This document shows, in pieces, positions 7,745-15,637 of a stretch of 59,320 bases of DNA. Position 1 is the first letter of the stretch, and every line of letters starts with the position of its first letter. Under the pieces are notes generated by a model. The model worked only from the letters and a program-made list of their open reading frames with translations. It did not search any database and had not been told where the DNA came from. The translations under genes were made by a program, and so were the position numbers. The stretch is from Paenibacillus sp. S150 (lineage in GTDB: Bacteria > Bacillota > Bacilli > Paenibacillales > Paenibacillaceae): NCBI RefSeq assembly GCF_019352175.1, contig NZ_JACBYI010000047.1, positions 1 to 59,320 on the forward strand, in the 5' to 3' direction.

Positions 7745-9801
7745 CGTTCCAACCTCACCTCGTCAATGTTAATCCAGCCGTCCCCGCCGGTTATGTAAAT
7801 CTCCGCCTGCTCGCCCTGTTTAAGGGCGGCGTCCGGAAGCACAACAGGGTGATACTCATCCCCTGCAGTCAGTTCAGCTTCTGCGCGCAAAGAGCCATTC
7901 ACCCGAATACCGATCCTGCCTCCGGTCCCTCCGGCGCTGACCATAGCTGTTAGTCTATAGATTCCAGTCCGGGCCGTAAAGGTCTGTGTGATGCTCCCGC
8001 CTGTATTCAAATCAAGATAAGCATGCTGTGCTCCTGCGTAAGGATTGTTGCCCGCTACTCCCGCTCCTTCGGAGAAGCTCCAGCTGGAGGTCCCTTCTTC
8101 AAATCCGCCATTAGGAATCTCAGCCTGGACTCCTTCTACATCCGAAGCAGCCATACCTTCCGTATTGTTATAAATAAGCACACTATAATTGGTGAACCGT
8201 GTAATTGTATGACCTCCCGCCACAGCAGGCAATGCCTCGTTATTCCCGTAGACATAAGCCGTCTGCCCCGGCTCAAGGCCGGGAGCGCCGAAGCTGTAGC
8301 GGCCAAAGGAAGCAACCTCTTGAAAAGCTTCTCCGGGATTGGAGTACTTGACGGAATCCAGAAAGTCATGCGGATTGATTTTCTCATAAAAAAGTACAAA
8401 AATATAGGGCATGTTAACCTTGTCCGTAACGTAAACCCTGCCGCCGGTTGCTTCAGAAGCATACTGGATGGCCTCCCCCAGCGAGTCGTAGAAGGCCGGG
8501 CCGATATCCCCGGGGAAGTCCCGAAAATAGGTGTTTGTAAAAAAAGCAAACATTACAGCAAACGCAGCAGCGGACAAAATGCCAACAGGCTTCAGTTTGC
8601 GGTACAGCCAGAAAACAGCTGCTGCAACCAGCAGAACCAGCGGATAGAAAATAATATTGATCCGGTTGATGTTCACAGCCGTTATGAATGCCATCAGCAC
8701 GGCGGTGCCGAGCCAGAGCAGGACGGCCAGATACTTAAGCCCATCGCGGCCGCGCTGATACAACCCATAAATTAAGACGATCAGCCCGAGTGCGGCAAAG
8801 GGCAGCGCTATCGGGTAAGCGTAGCCGTATGGAGCTATGGAATTCCAGGGCAGCCCGTCGCTTCCGCTGCGCATAAGCCGGATAAACGCACCGAAGTTGC
8901 CGGACGCAGTCTGCAGCAGCTGACCGCCGAATACGGAGGAAATCTGCTCCACCCGCGGCATTGTTAATTTGGGGATTGTAAAGAGCTTCGTTCCGATCTC
9001 CTGAAATCCATAATGATTAATTACTATAAATAATAATACAGGCAGCGCAAGGAGCACAAATAGAGCGGCATTCCATACAAGCGTGCGGAATTTCAAGACT
9101 TTACTATACAATAGAAGAATTGCTGCACAGATAGCAAATACCGGCACAAAAAAATAGGCAGTACCGTACGCATACAGTGAGATTGCCATGATAAACGTGA
9201 ACCCGTAAGACCATTTGGAGGCCTGAAATGACTTCAGCAAACAGAAGAATGCAATCAGGATTAAGGTCGGGTACAGGTTGGATTCCAGCGCCCATCTGGA
9301 CATCATGATATGCCAGGGGTTGATGGCGATAAAGAACATGGCGAAGCTACCGGCCGCTCTGGATGGAAACAGCTGTTTCATGCTCAAATAGAAAAAGATC
9401 ATGCCGAGCAGGCCCATCACCAGACTAAGTGCCCGGACAGACAGCGGCGTCAGCCCGAACAGAAAGATGAAGGGCATGGATAAATAAGCATACAGCGCGT
9501 TCTGGCCGCTGCCCCAGGATATGAGGTGAACGGGCAGACGGACGCCGTTGCGGTCAATCCCGTAATGCATGATTGCATATGCATCATAACCGATCGATGC
9601 TTCATCCTGATTAAGGCCCGCCGGCAGGGAACCGAGATAAACTGTCCGTACAACGGCTCCCAGCACAAACAGCAGAAGCGGCCATGGATTGTCCAGGCAG
9701 GCTCGGTATGCTTTTGGGAATAGCTCTAAGAAGGAACGGCTTCGCTGTCCTCTGAAAGAAGCGGCTTCCGTTTCTCCAAAAGCTTTCTTATAATGGGACA
9801 A
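7741..9801 (-). CDS. GT39/ArnT-like membrane glycosyltransferase with C-terminal lectin-like module
   Basis: A TTG start at 9801 is preferred, since AGAGGTGAT sits just upstream; another TTG at 9822 lacks a site. The 686-aa protein has a GT-C membrane core (LPAGLNQDEASIGYDAYA holds the catalytic Asp-Glu near the first loop; roughly eleven further hydrophobic segments to about 430) and a C-terminal beta-sandwich (IPNGGFEEGTSSWSF to the end) like a carbohydrate-binding module. It is the first gene of the four-gene operon and its stop overlaps the next start (ATGA). Sugar donor and acceptor are unknown. Confidence 0.88.
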   Translation of the reverse strand: MSHYKKAFGETEAASFRGQRSRSFLELFPKAYRACLDNPWPLLLFVLGAVVRTVYLGSLPAGLNQDEASIGYDAYAIMHYGIDRNGVRLPVHLISWGSGQNALYAYLSMPFIFLFGLTPLSVRALSLVMGLLGMIFFYLSMKQLFPSRAAGSFAMFFIAINPWHIMMSRWALESNLYPTLILIAFFCLLKSFQASKWSYGFTFIMAISLYAYGTAYFFVPVFAICAAILLLYSKVLKFRTLVWNAALFVLLALPVLLFIVINHYGFQEIGTKLFTIPKLTMPRVEQISSVFGGQLLQTASGNFGAFIRLMRSGSDGLPWNSIAPYGYAYPIALPFAALGLIVLIYGLYQRGRDGLKYLAVLLWLGTAVLMAFITAVNINRINIIFYPLVLLVAAAVFWLYRKLKPVGILSAAAFAVMFAFFTNTYFRDFPGDIGPAFYDSLGEAIQYASEATGGRVYVTDKVNMPYIFVLFYEKINPHDFLDSVKYSNPGEAFQEVASFGRYSFGAPGLEPGQTAYVYGNNEALPAVAGGHTITRFTNYSVLIYNNTEGMAASDVEGVQAEIPNGGFEEGTSSWSFSEGAGVAGNNPYAGAQHAYLDLNTGGSITQTFTARTGIYRLTAMVSAGGTGGRIGIRVNGSLRAEAELTAGDEYHPVVLPDAALKQGEQAEIYITGGDGWINIDEVRLER

Positions 9802-9858
9802 TTGGATCACCTCTTCAAACAATATAATCGAAATGCCGGATGAAGAAAAGGCAGCAAC

Positions 9859-9894
9859 GAAAAAACGGCCCCTTCATAATATAGAAGGGACCGC
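9859..9894 (-). terminator. Intrinsic terminator of the purine permease gene
   Basis: Minus-strand hairpin CGGTCCCTTC / GAAGGGGCCG with an AT loop, followed by six T. It lies about 50 bases beyond the permease stop. Confidence 0.9.
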
Positions 9895-9947
9895 TGAAAG
9901 ACCGCTGAATCAGATCGCTCAAAGGCTTGTATAGAACAAGGCTTTTC

Positions 9948-11348
9948 TTAGCCCTGGCTGCCGATCAGGATATAGCGCAGAATGATCAGAACGGCAAGCA
10001 CCCACATCATCCAGTGGATGTCGTATTTCTTTTTGCCGGCAAGGTTGGCTACGCAGGCCAGAATGACATAAGTTACGATACCGAACGAAATCCCATTCGC
10101 AATATTGTAAGTGAAAGGCATAATGACGAAGGTCAGGAAAGCCGGAATCGCCACCACCATATCCTGAAAGTCGATTTCGCGAATCGATTGCGCCATCAGT
10201 ACACCGACAATAATCAGCGCGGCCGCAGTTGCGGAGCCGGGAATCAGCGCAGCGACCGGAGCCAGGAACAGGGCAAGCAGGAAGCAGACGCCGGTAGTAA
10301 CAGCTGTCAGACCTGTACGTCCGCCTTCGGCAACACCGGCGGCACTCTCAACATAAGCGGTAGTGGTGGAAGTACCCAGCATCGCACCGCCGGCTACAGC
10401 GACTGCATCGACGAACATGGCTTTTCCGACACGTTTTTTGCCTTCTTCGGCGTTCTTCATAATTCCGGCACGCTCAGCAGTACCGACCAGTGTACCAAAC
10501 GTATCAAACAATTCTACGAAAGTGAATGTGGCAACTGCGGATACAATCCCGGTGTGCATGATGCCCTGCCAGTCAAATTCCCAGAAATTCAGCTGCGAGA
10601 AATCAGGAACCCAAGGTGTCTGCGGATTGGACAGAGTGCTGAAATCAACGGCGCCCATGAGGATAGCGGCTACTGTAGTGCCCAGAATTCCAAACAGGAT
10701 TGCGCCGCGCACACGCAGCACCATCAGAATGGAGATCAGCAGCAGGCCGATGATTACCAACTGAACATTGGTGTTCTCCAGGCTGCCCATATGGATTACC
10801 GTTTCAAAGGAAAGCACGTCTGTGAACTTGTTAGCGGCGATATCATTGCCGGCTTCAACGCCGATCGTCATCAGTCCGCTGTTCTTCAGGCCGATAATGG
10901 TGATGAACAAGCCGATACCGACGGTAATGGCATGCTTCAGGCTGTCAGGAATTGCGGTTAGCAGGATCTGCCTGATCTGGGTGATGGTAAGCAGAATGAA
11001 GATAATACCGGAAATAAATACGGCGGTCAGACCCATTTGCCAGGAAAACGGATGATCGGTAGTTGCCGAGGACAAAACTACCGATGCAAAATATGCATTA
11101 AGGCCCATACCGGGCGCCAGAGCTACCGGAAAATTAATAAACAATCCCATGGCGATGGTGAAGATCCCCGCGGCAAGCGCCGTAGCCAGGAATACCGAAT
11201 ACCAGCCCATGTCGATGCGGCCGAAGGCGGTAAGCGTCCCGGGATTAACCGACAAAATATACGCCATTGCCATAAATGTGGTCAGACCGGCCATGATTTC
11301 TGTGCGTACTGTGGTGCCGTTTTCTTTCAACTTGAAAAAGCGGTTCAA
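9948..11348 (-). CDS. pbuG: NCS2-type guanine/hypoxanthine permease
   Basis: 466 aa, from a TTG start with GGGGGAG upstream. It matches the AzgA/PbuG branch of nucleobase permeases: MAYILSVNP near the N-terminus, ALAPGMGLNAYFA (the NAYF motif), FTFVELFDTFGTLVG, and GTSTTTAYVESAAGVAEGGRTG. About 12 to 14 membrane segments are predicted. It imports hypoxanthine and guanine by proton symport. Regulation is visible: a guanine riboswitch and a PurR box pair lie upstream. Its place behind guaA matches B. subtilis gene order. Confidence 0.93.
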   Translation of the reverse strand: MNRFFKLKENGTTVRTEIMAGLTTFMAMAYILSVNPGTLTAFGRIDMGWYSVFLATALAAGIFTIAMGLFINFPVALAPGMGLNAYFASVVLSSATTDHPFSWQMGLTAVFISGIIFILLTITQIRQILLTAIPDSLKHAITVGIGLFITIIGLKNSGLMTIGVEAGNDIAANKFTDVLSFETVIHMGSLENTNVQLVIIGLLLISILMVLRVRGAILFGILGTTVAAILMGAVDFSTLSNPQTPWVPDFSQLNFWEFDWQGIMHTGIVSAVATFTFVELFDTFGTLVGTAERAGIMKNAEEGKKRVGKAMFVDAVAVAGGAMLGTSTTTAYVESAAGVAEGGRTGLTAVTTGVCFLLALFLAPVAALIPGSATAAALIIVGVLMAQSIREIDFQDMVVAIPAFLTFVIMPFTYNIANGISFGIVTYVILACVANLAGKKKYDIHWMMWVLAVLIILRYILIGSQG

Positions 11349-11420
11349 ATTGTTCTCCCCCTAAGGTGTATGTTGTCTGAAAGCAGCAGAAAAGCCGGCA
11401 TCTTGGAAGACACCGGCCCG

Positions 11421-11580
11421 AAAAAAGAGCAGCCTTGACGCGCCTGCCAAGCTGAGACGGCTCGCCGTCCTTTGACGGTACCGCTTCAGAGAGAAACATA
11501 AGGATGATTGATAGTGTGAAACCTATAAATCCTTATATTCGGACAAAAATCCGCAGGATCGTGCAGGCTTTGCTCTTTTT
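11421..11580 (-). terminator. Riboswitch terminator with an unusually large apical insertion
   Basis: The two ends are complementary: minus-strand AAAAAGAGC (11572-11580), AGCCT, CGT/ACG and CCTGC segments pair in order with GCAGG, AGGCT and GCTCTTTTT (from 11421). The 3' arm runs into six T, so it reads as an intrinsic terminator for pbuG. Instead of a tetraloop, about 100 bases of a dispersed repeat (copy B) sit inside the loop. Pairing is by eye; bulges are present. Confidence 0.6.
11452..11545 (+). repeat. Dispersed structured intergenic element, copy B
   Basis: Contains ACGGCTCGCCGTCCTTTGACGG, CAGAGAGAAACATAAGGAT and TATAAATCCTTATATTC, matching the order of segments in copies A and C. 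ATAAGGAT pairs with ATCCTTAT. It lies in the leader of pbuG, inside the riboswitch terminator loop. Confidence 0.65.
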
Positions 11581-11582
11581 AA

Positions 11583-11645
11583 TCGTAGCCAGGTCATTAC
11601 GGTGACCTCGTAGAGACTTCCGGGCCGATTCCCGGAATTATACGA
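11583..11645 (-). promoter_or_regulatory. Guanine riboswitch (purine class)
   Basis: Minus-strand sequence shows the purine aptamer: CGTATAAT, GGGAAT, GGCCC, AGTCTCTACG, AGGTCACCGTAATGACCT, then GGCTACG closing P1. The loop-loop partners and three-way junction are recognisable. The specificity position in the 3' junction (GGCTA) is C, which indicates guanine/hypoxanthine rather than adenine. It should switch the downstream terminator of pbuG. Confidence 0.95.
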
Positions 11646-11673
11646 AATATTTATGCTGCTTGAGCGCTTTTTT

Positions 11674-11703
11674 ATTTTAGGTGTACATGACATGGCTTGT
11701 CAA
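11674..11703 (-). promoter_or_regulatory. pbuG promoter
   Basis: Minus-strand -35 TTGACA (11698-11703) and -10 TAAAAT (11674-11679) with an 18-base spacer, just upstream of the guanine aptamer. Confidence 0.8.
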
Positions 11704-11707
11704 TGGT

Positions 11708-11751
11708 AAATACGAACATTGAGCGTAAGGTTTTTGTTATTGTTCGTAATT
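11708..11751 (-). promoter_or_regulatory. PurR box pair
   Basis: Two inverted sites, AAATACGAACATT (11708-11720) and the complement of AATTACGAACAAT (11739-11751), each match the Bacillus PurBox consensus AWWWCCGAACWWT at 12 of 13 positions. They are 18 bases apart, close to the usual 16-17, and sit directly upstream of the -35. This implies PurR control on top of the riboswitch. Confidence 0.7.
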
Positions 11752-11771
11752 CAGACATTTATCATAAAAAC

Positions 11772-12389
11772 CTAGTTACTGCTGTATGCGGACAGCCGGA
11801 GCAGCTCTGCGGTGTAATCTTTAATCCCTTCTTCTAGCTTGTCCTTGTCAATGAGAGGGTATCCATCCATTTCGCGGCATAGGATCATGCTCTTCAGGGC
11901 TGAGAAACGGTAAGCCGCTGCGCCGGCCGGTGTCGGCGCTTGCTCTATTTTGTCCCGGGAAGCGAGGTCATTATAGGTCGTGCGGTTTTTGATGCGCAGA
12001 CGCAGCTCCTGCTTCGCTTCACGGTCCATGAGCTTGCCTGGTGTGAGATGATCCGCTTCAATCTGCGCAATGATGGACTCAGCTTGCTCCCCCTTCCCTT
12101 CCTCCCGCAAAATTCTGGACTTCAGCCCCCGGATGCTATGTATAAAAGACCACACGTTAAAGTTATTGCTGAACACCAGTCCGTCTGTCAGTCCGCATAC
12201 CCGCTTCGCGGAGTCTGTATCCCCATTTATATACAGCAGCAAGGCTAAATCCGACAGGGCCTCCATGTCCGCCGCACTTTTATAGGATATTTTATGGGCC
12301 AGCCTGCTGCTTATCGCCGCTGCTCTCCGGTTCAGACTGCCAGTGGCAATGTGCGTGAATAAGGTTTCAGAGTTTTCCATCGGGTTCAT
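11772..12389 (-). CDS. Conserved hypothetical protein, all-helical
   Basis: 205 aa, soluble, rich in helices, with no signal peptide or membrane segment. The sequence has repeat-like helical pairs (ADMEALSDLALLLYINGDTDSAKRVC, then EEGKGEQAESIIAQI) reminiscent of TPR-like hairpins, but no named domain can be assigned. AAAAGGAG lies very close to the first ATG (12389); a second ATG at 12380 has a longer spacer, so the start may be three codons later. It sits between guaA and pbuG on the same strand, with its own gap on both sides. Function unknown. Confidence 0.8.
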   Translation of the reverse strand: MNPMENSETLFTHIATGSLNRRAAAISSRLAHKISYKSAADMEALSDLALLLYINGDTDSAKRVCGLTDGLVFSNNFNVWSFIHSIRGLKSRILREEGKGEQAESIIAQIEADHLTPGKLMDREAKQELRLRIKNRTTYNDLASRDKIEQAPTPAGAAAYRFSALKSMILCREMDGYPLIDKDKLEEGIKDYTAELLRLSAYSSN

Positions 12390-12522
12390 CGCTCCTTTTA
12401 TATCATTCGGTTATTATATACCCCGTCAAGTCTGTGAAGCAGCAAATGATAAAACACCGGGCCGAATATCGGGAAGCCTATTTAGCATTTTGGAATAAGC
12501 TTGAAGGCTGGAAGCCGTTCGA

Positions 12523-12624
12523 TTGTACTTTGTACAGCAGATGATCCACAAATTCCCCTAAGCATGCAATCTGTTGTACTCTGTACAGCCGATTCTCCAT
12601 AAAAGGCCCCTCCTGCCAAGAAAC
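12523..12624. repeat. Two-copy 51-bp direct repeat in the guaA/hypothetical gap
   Basis: TTGTACTTTGTACAGCAGAT (12523) recurs as TTGTACTCTGTACAGCCGAT exactly 51 bases later (12574), followed by similar ATCCACAAA and CTCCATAAA. A weaker related stretch (GAAATACAGCAGA) appears near 12642. The rest of the gap 12390-12755 shows no convincing gene. Confidence 0.6.
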
Positions 12625-12755
12625 TCAGCAATCCGTAGCACGAAATACAGCAGAATAGCATTTGGACAGCTAAAAGAGCAAATCTGCTGCAGAAACAAGT
12701 GCAATCATCATATCCTGTGACCAACTGAATCCTGCTGATGTCAATCGCCTCACCC

Positions 12756-12787
12756 CAAAAAAAGAACACCCCAGAATAGGATGCTCT
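12756..12787 (-). terminator. guaA terminator
   Basis: Minus-strand GAGCATCC pairs with GGGTGTTC (allowing G-U pairs) around a short loop and is followed by seven T. It begins 23 bases past the guaA stop. Confidence 0.75.
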
Positions 12788-12809
12788 TGTATTGGCTATA
12801 GGAAAAATA

Positions 12810-14348
12810 CTACTCCCACTCGATCGTCGCAGGCGGTTTCGAGGTGATGTCGTAGACGATACGGTTCACATTGTCCACTTCGTTCACGATGCGGACAGAG
12901 ATTTTCTCCAGCACATCCCAAGGAATGCGCGCCCAGTCTGCGGTCATCCCGTCGATGGAGGTCACGGCACGGATGCCGACGGTGTAGGAATACGTACGCT
13001 CATCGCCCATAACCCCTACACTCTTCATGTTCGGCAATGCGGTGAAATACTGCCAAATTTCACGGTCGAGACCGGCCTTGGCGATTTCCTCACGCAGGAT
13101 GAAGTCCGAATCGCGCACAATCGCCAGCTTCTCCTCAGTAACCTCGCCAAGCACACGAATGGCAAGCCCAGGCCCCGGGAAAGGCTGGCGCCAGACGATG
13201 GCATGCGGCATCCCCAGCTCTTCGCCCAGCTTGCGCACCTCATCCTTGAACAATGTGTTCAAAGGCTCGATCAGGCTGAACTTCATATCTTCCGGCAGTC
13301 CGCCGACATTGTGATGCGATTTGATCGTTTGCGCTGTTGCTGTGCCGCTCTCCACAATATCTGTATACAGCGTACCTTGAGCAAGGAAGGAGAAGTCGCC
13401 CAGCTTGGCCGATTCTTCGTCGAAGCAGTAGATGAATTCATTGCCGATGATTTTGCGCTTCTGCTCGGGATCGGAGACACCCGCCAGCTTGCCCAGGAAA
13501 CGCTCGCGCGCATCAATCTTCACCACATGGATGTCGAATTTGCCGACAAAGGTCTCCATTACGCTCTCTGCCTCGCCTTTGCGCAACAGGCCATGATCGA
13601 TGAACATACAGGTCAGCTGATCGCCGATCGCCCGGTGAATCAGCATCGCCACAACCGAGGAGTCCACACCGCCGCTGAGGGCGCAGAGCACTTTCTTGTC
13701 TCCAACTTTAGCCTGGATATCCTTGACGGCATCCTCGATAAATGATTCCATCGTCCATTTGCCCTCGCAGCCGCAAACCTGGTACAGGAAGTTCGAGATC
13801 ATCTTATTCCCGTTTACGGAGTGGCGTACCTCGGGATGGAACTGCACAGCGAAGAATTGGCGGTCTGCGTTGCTCATTGCCGCAATCGGAGCACTCTCGG
13901 TGCCGGCATCCAGCTTGAATCCGGAAGGAAGCTCCACGACATGGTCGCCGTGGCTCATCCATACCGTCTGGCTGCCTTCAAGTCCGGCGGCAAGTACGGC
14001 TCCCTGCTCGAAATCAACATTGGCCTTGCCGTATTCACGTTTGGATGCACGTTCCACCTTGCCGTCAAGCTGCTGCGCCATCAGCTGCATGCCGTAGCAA
14101 ATGCCAAAAATCGGCAGTCCCAAATCATACACAGCCGGGTCCACATGCGGGGCATCCTCCGCATACACACTGCTTGGCCCTCCGGAGAAAACAATCCCCT
14201 TCGGGGACAGTGCCCTGATCTTCTCAATTGGCGTATTGTACGGCAGAAGCTCGCTGTATACCCCCAGGTCCCGAATTCTGCGCGCGATAAGCTGGTTGTA
14301 CTGTCCCCCGAAATCGAGAACAACGATAATTTCATTTGGCTTGTTCAT
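12810..14348 (-). CDS. guaA: GMP synthase (glutamine-hydrolysing)
   Basis: 512 aa from the ATG at 14348 with GGGAGG upstream; longer readings start in the promoter. The N-terminal class I glutamine amidotransferase holds Cys in FGICYGMQLMAQ and the His-Glu pair in AVQFHPEV. The central ATP-PPase loop is ALSGGVDSSVVA, and the C-terminal dimerisation domain ends in the typical DITSKPPATIEWE. It converts XMP to GMP in the cytosol. A sigma-A type promoter lies upstream. Synteny with yebA, yeaD and pbuG matches B. subtilis. Confidence 0.98.
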   Translation of the reverse strand: MNKPNEIIVVLDFGGQYNQLIARRIRDLGVYSELLPYNTPIEKIRALSPKGIVFSGGPSSVYAEDAPHVDPAVYDLGLPIFGICYGMQLMAQQLDGKVERASKREYGKANVDFEQGAVLAAGLEGSQTVWMSHGDHVVELPSGFKLDAGTESAPIAAMSNADRQFFAVQFHPEVRHSVNGNKMISNFLYQVCGCEGKWTMESFIEDAVKDIQAKVGDKKVLCALSGGVDSSVVAMLIHRAIGDQLTCMFIDHGLLRKGEAESVMETFVGKFDIHVVKIDARERFLGKLAGVSDPEQKRKIIGNEFIYCFDEESAKLGDFSFLAQGTLYTDIVESGTATAQTIKSHHNVGGLPEDMKFSLIEPLNTLFKDEVRKLGEELGMPHAIVWRQPFPGPGLAIRVLGEVTEEKLAIVRDSDFILREEIAKAGLDREIWQYFTALPNMKSVGVMGDERTYSYTVGIRAVTSIDGMTADWARIPWDVLEKISVRIVNEVDNVNRIVYDITSKPPATIEWE

Positions 14349-14375
14349 TACGTGCCTCCCTTGATTATTGGATTC

Positions 14376-14405
14376 ATTATACTCATGGTTAATTCTTACC
14401 GTCAA
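14376..14405 (-). promoter_or_regulatory. guaA promoter
   Basis: Minus-strand -35 TTGACG (14400-14405) and perfect -10 TATAAT (14376-14381) with an 18-base spacer, 28 bases upstream of the start codon. Confidence 0.8.
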
Positions 14406-15227
14406 GGAAAGCAAGGCACGTTTCTTCTGTGGTTTTCCCCTTATGCAGCAAGCGAATACCAACAATGCGGCGGATGTTCACAATATGGAAGTCTGCGGAC
14501 GGATTCAAGGGAATTTATGGCTGCGGCGAAGGCCCGGGAACTCGCGGGTGATCTGCAGATTCAAATAATTAGATTGTCAACATTCAGACCAAGCCGTGGA
14601 AAGAGGCCATAATGCAAATCGGGTAAAATCCTGATGTTTGAGAGATGCGCTATGCGGAATAGAAGGTTATATTTGTGCCGGATGGATATGCCTGCAGGCC
14701 CTTATGTTCAGGCTGTACCGGCGGCGGTCCGATTCAAGCAGGCAACAACAGAAGCATGGAGCTCCAAATGACTGCGCCGGAGAGTGTAGATAACCGGGAA
14801 TTCCCTTTTCGTCCGGGCCAGGAGATGATATTCACGCTGGAATCCCTAATTGACCAGTCCAAGCTTAATTCAGACAAGGATGCTTGGATCAGTATTGGCT
14901 CTGTCAAGGAAGGCCACCTGCCAAGCAGAAGAATATTCTGATTGCCAGCATCCTCTGCTGTGAGGATAACGGTATATAACTTGACTTCCAAAAAGCCTGT
15001 GAATGTGGCGTTCTCCCGTTGTGCGAGTGTGCAGTAGGAAGGGTCAAAGCTGGAAACTGCAGAAGGGGGTGGTGGTCAAGCATAAAGTGGCTATGTCGTC
15101 CTTTAACCGGTGCGTGCAGCCTTTTTTTGTTTGGGGTTGCCGGGGCTGCTTAGAGTTACCTCTTGCATGGTAAACCTATACTTCTCCAGTAATTCCATGC
15201 CGCCTTGGGCCGCAGGCTGTAAAGGCA

Positions 15228-15420
15228 AGTCCAAGTGGAAAAAGTGAATCTAATTCTCCCCATCTCACTCCTAAACAAGCGACTAGTGGGAAAAAGTGAA
15301 CCTAATTCGGCCGTTTGGCGCCCTTGCAGATGATTTCGCTTAATTTAAATCTACTAATTCCCACTAACACTGCTGCTGGATACTTTTGAGCAACTTTAAG
15401 TGTACTTTTTCCACCTCACT
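15228..15420. repeat. Dispersed intergenic repeat (GTGGAAAAAGTG family), copy 1
   Basis: Begins CCAAGTGGAAAAAGTGAA and CTAATTC, has a second AGTGGGAAAAAGTGAACC, and ends GTACTTTTTCCACCTCACT, so the ends are inverted with respect to each other. The same words in the same order occur at 42316. No coding potential is seen. Confidence 0.6.
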
Positions 15421-15471
15421 CACCTCCAGCTCCCCGCGGCGGGCGCTGCATGCATGAAAATTTCATAGAAA

Positions 15472-15491
15472 GGGAGGGAGGGAGGGAGGGG
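15472..15491 (+). other. G-quadruplex-type tract
   Basis: Five GGG runs each separated by one A, ending GGGG. This satisfies the standard G3+N1-7 quadruplex pattern on the plus strand. It lies about 150 bases past the 3' end of the yebA-like gene, so the transcript of that gene would carry the C-rich complement. Confidence 0.6.
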
Positions 15492-15637
15492 AATTAAGTT
15501 TCTGAAACATCGAGCAGAAATCACTCCGTTGCATACAAATGGACGTGTCCCTTTCAGCCGGAAGCAGAAGGTTACTTGAGGGCGCGATACATATAAATGC
15601 AGGTCATCCGCTGCATTAGCAGCAAATGGCCTGCTGA

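Larger units (their letters stand above)
14406..15637. other. Long intergenic region between guaA and the yebA-like gene
   Basis: No convincing gene. Overlapping short open frames around 14675-14991 on both strands lack good ribosome sites. A degenerate hairpin with GGCTATGTCGTCC and GTGCAGCC plus seven T lies near 15086-15130 and resembles the head of the element at 42234. A dispersed repeat (15228-15420) and a G-rich tract (15472-15491) follow. Confidence 0.6.

Noticed and set aside
12482..12769. 95-residue minus-strand open frame
   Set aside because: It crosses the 51-bp direct repeats and the guaA terminator, is rich in Cys, and has no ribosome site.
14675..14991. Overlapping open frames of about 85-88 residues on both strands
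   Set aside because: No ribosome site or family pattern. The C-terminal half of the plus frame looks protein-like but support is too weak.
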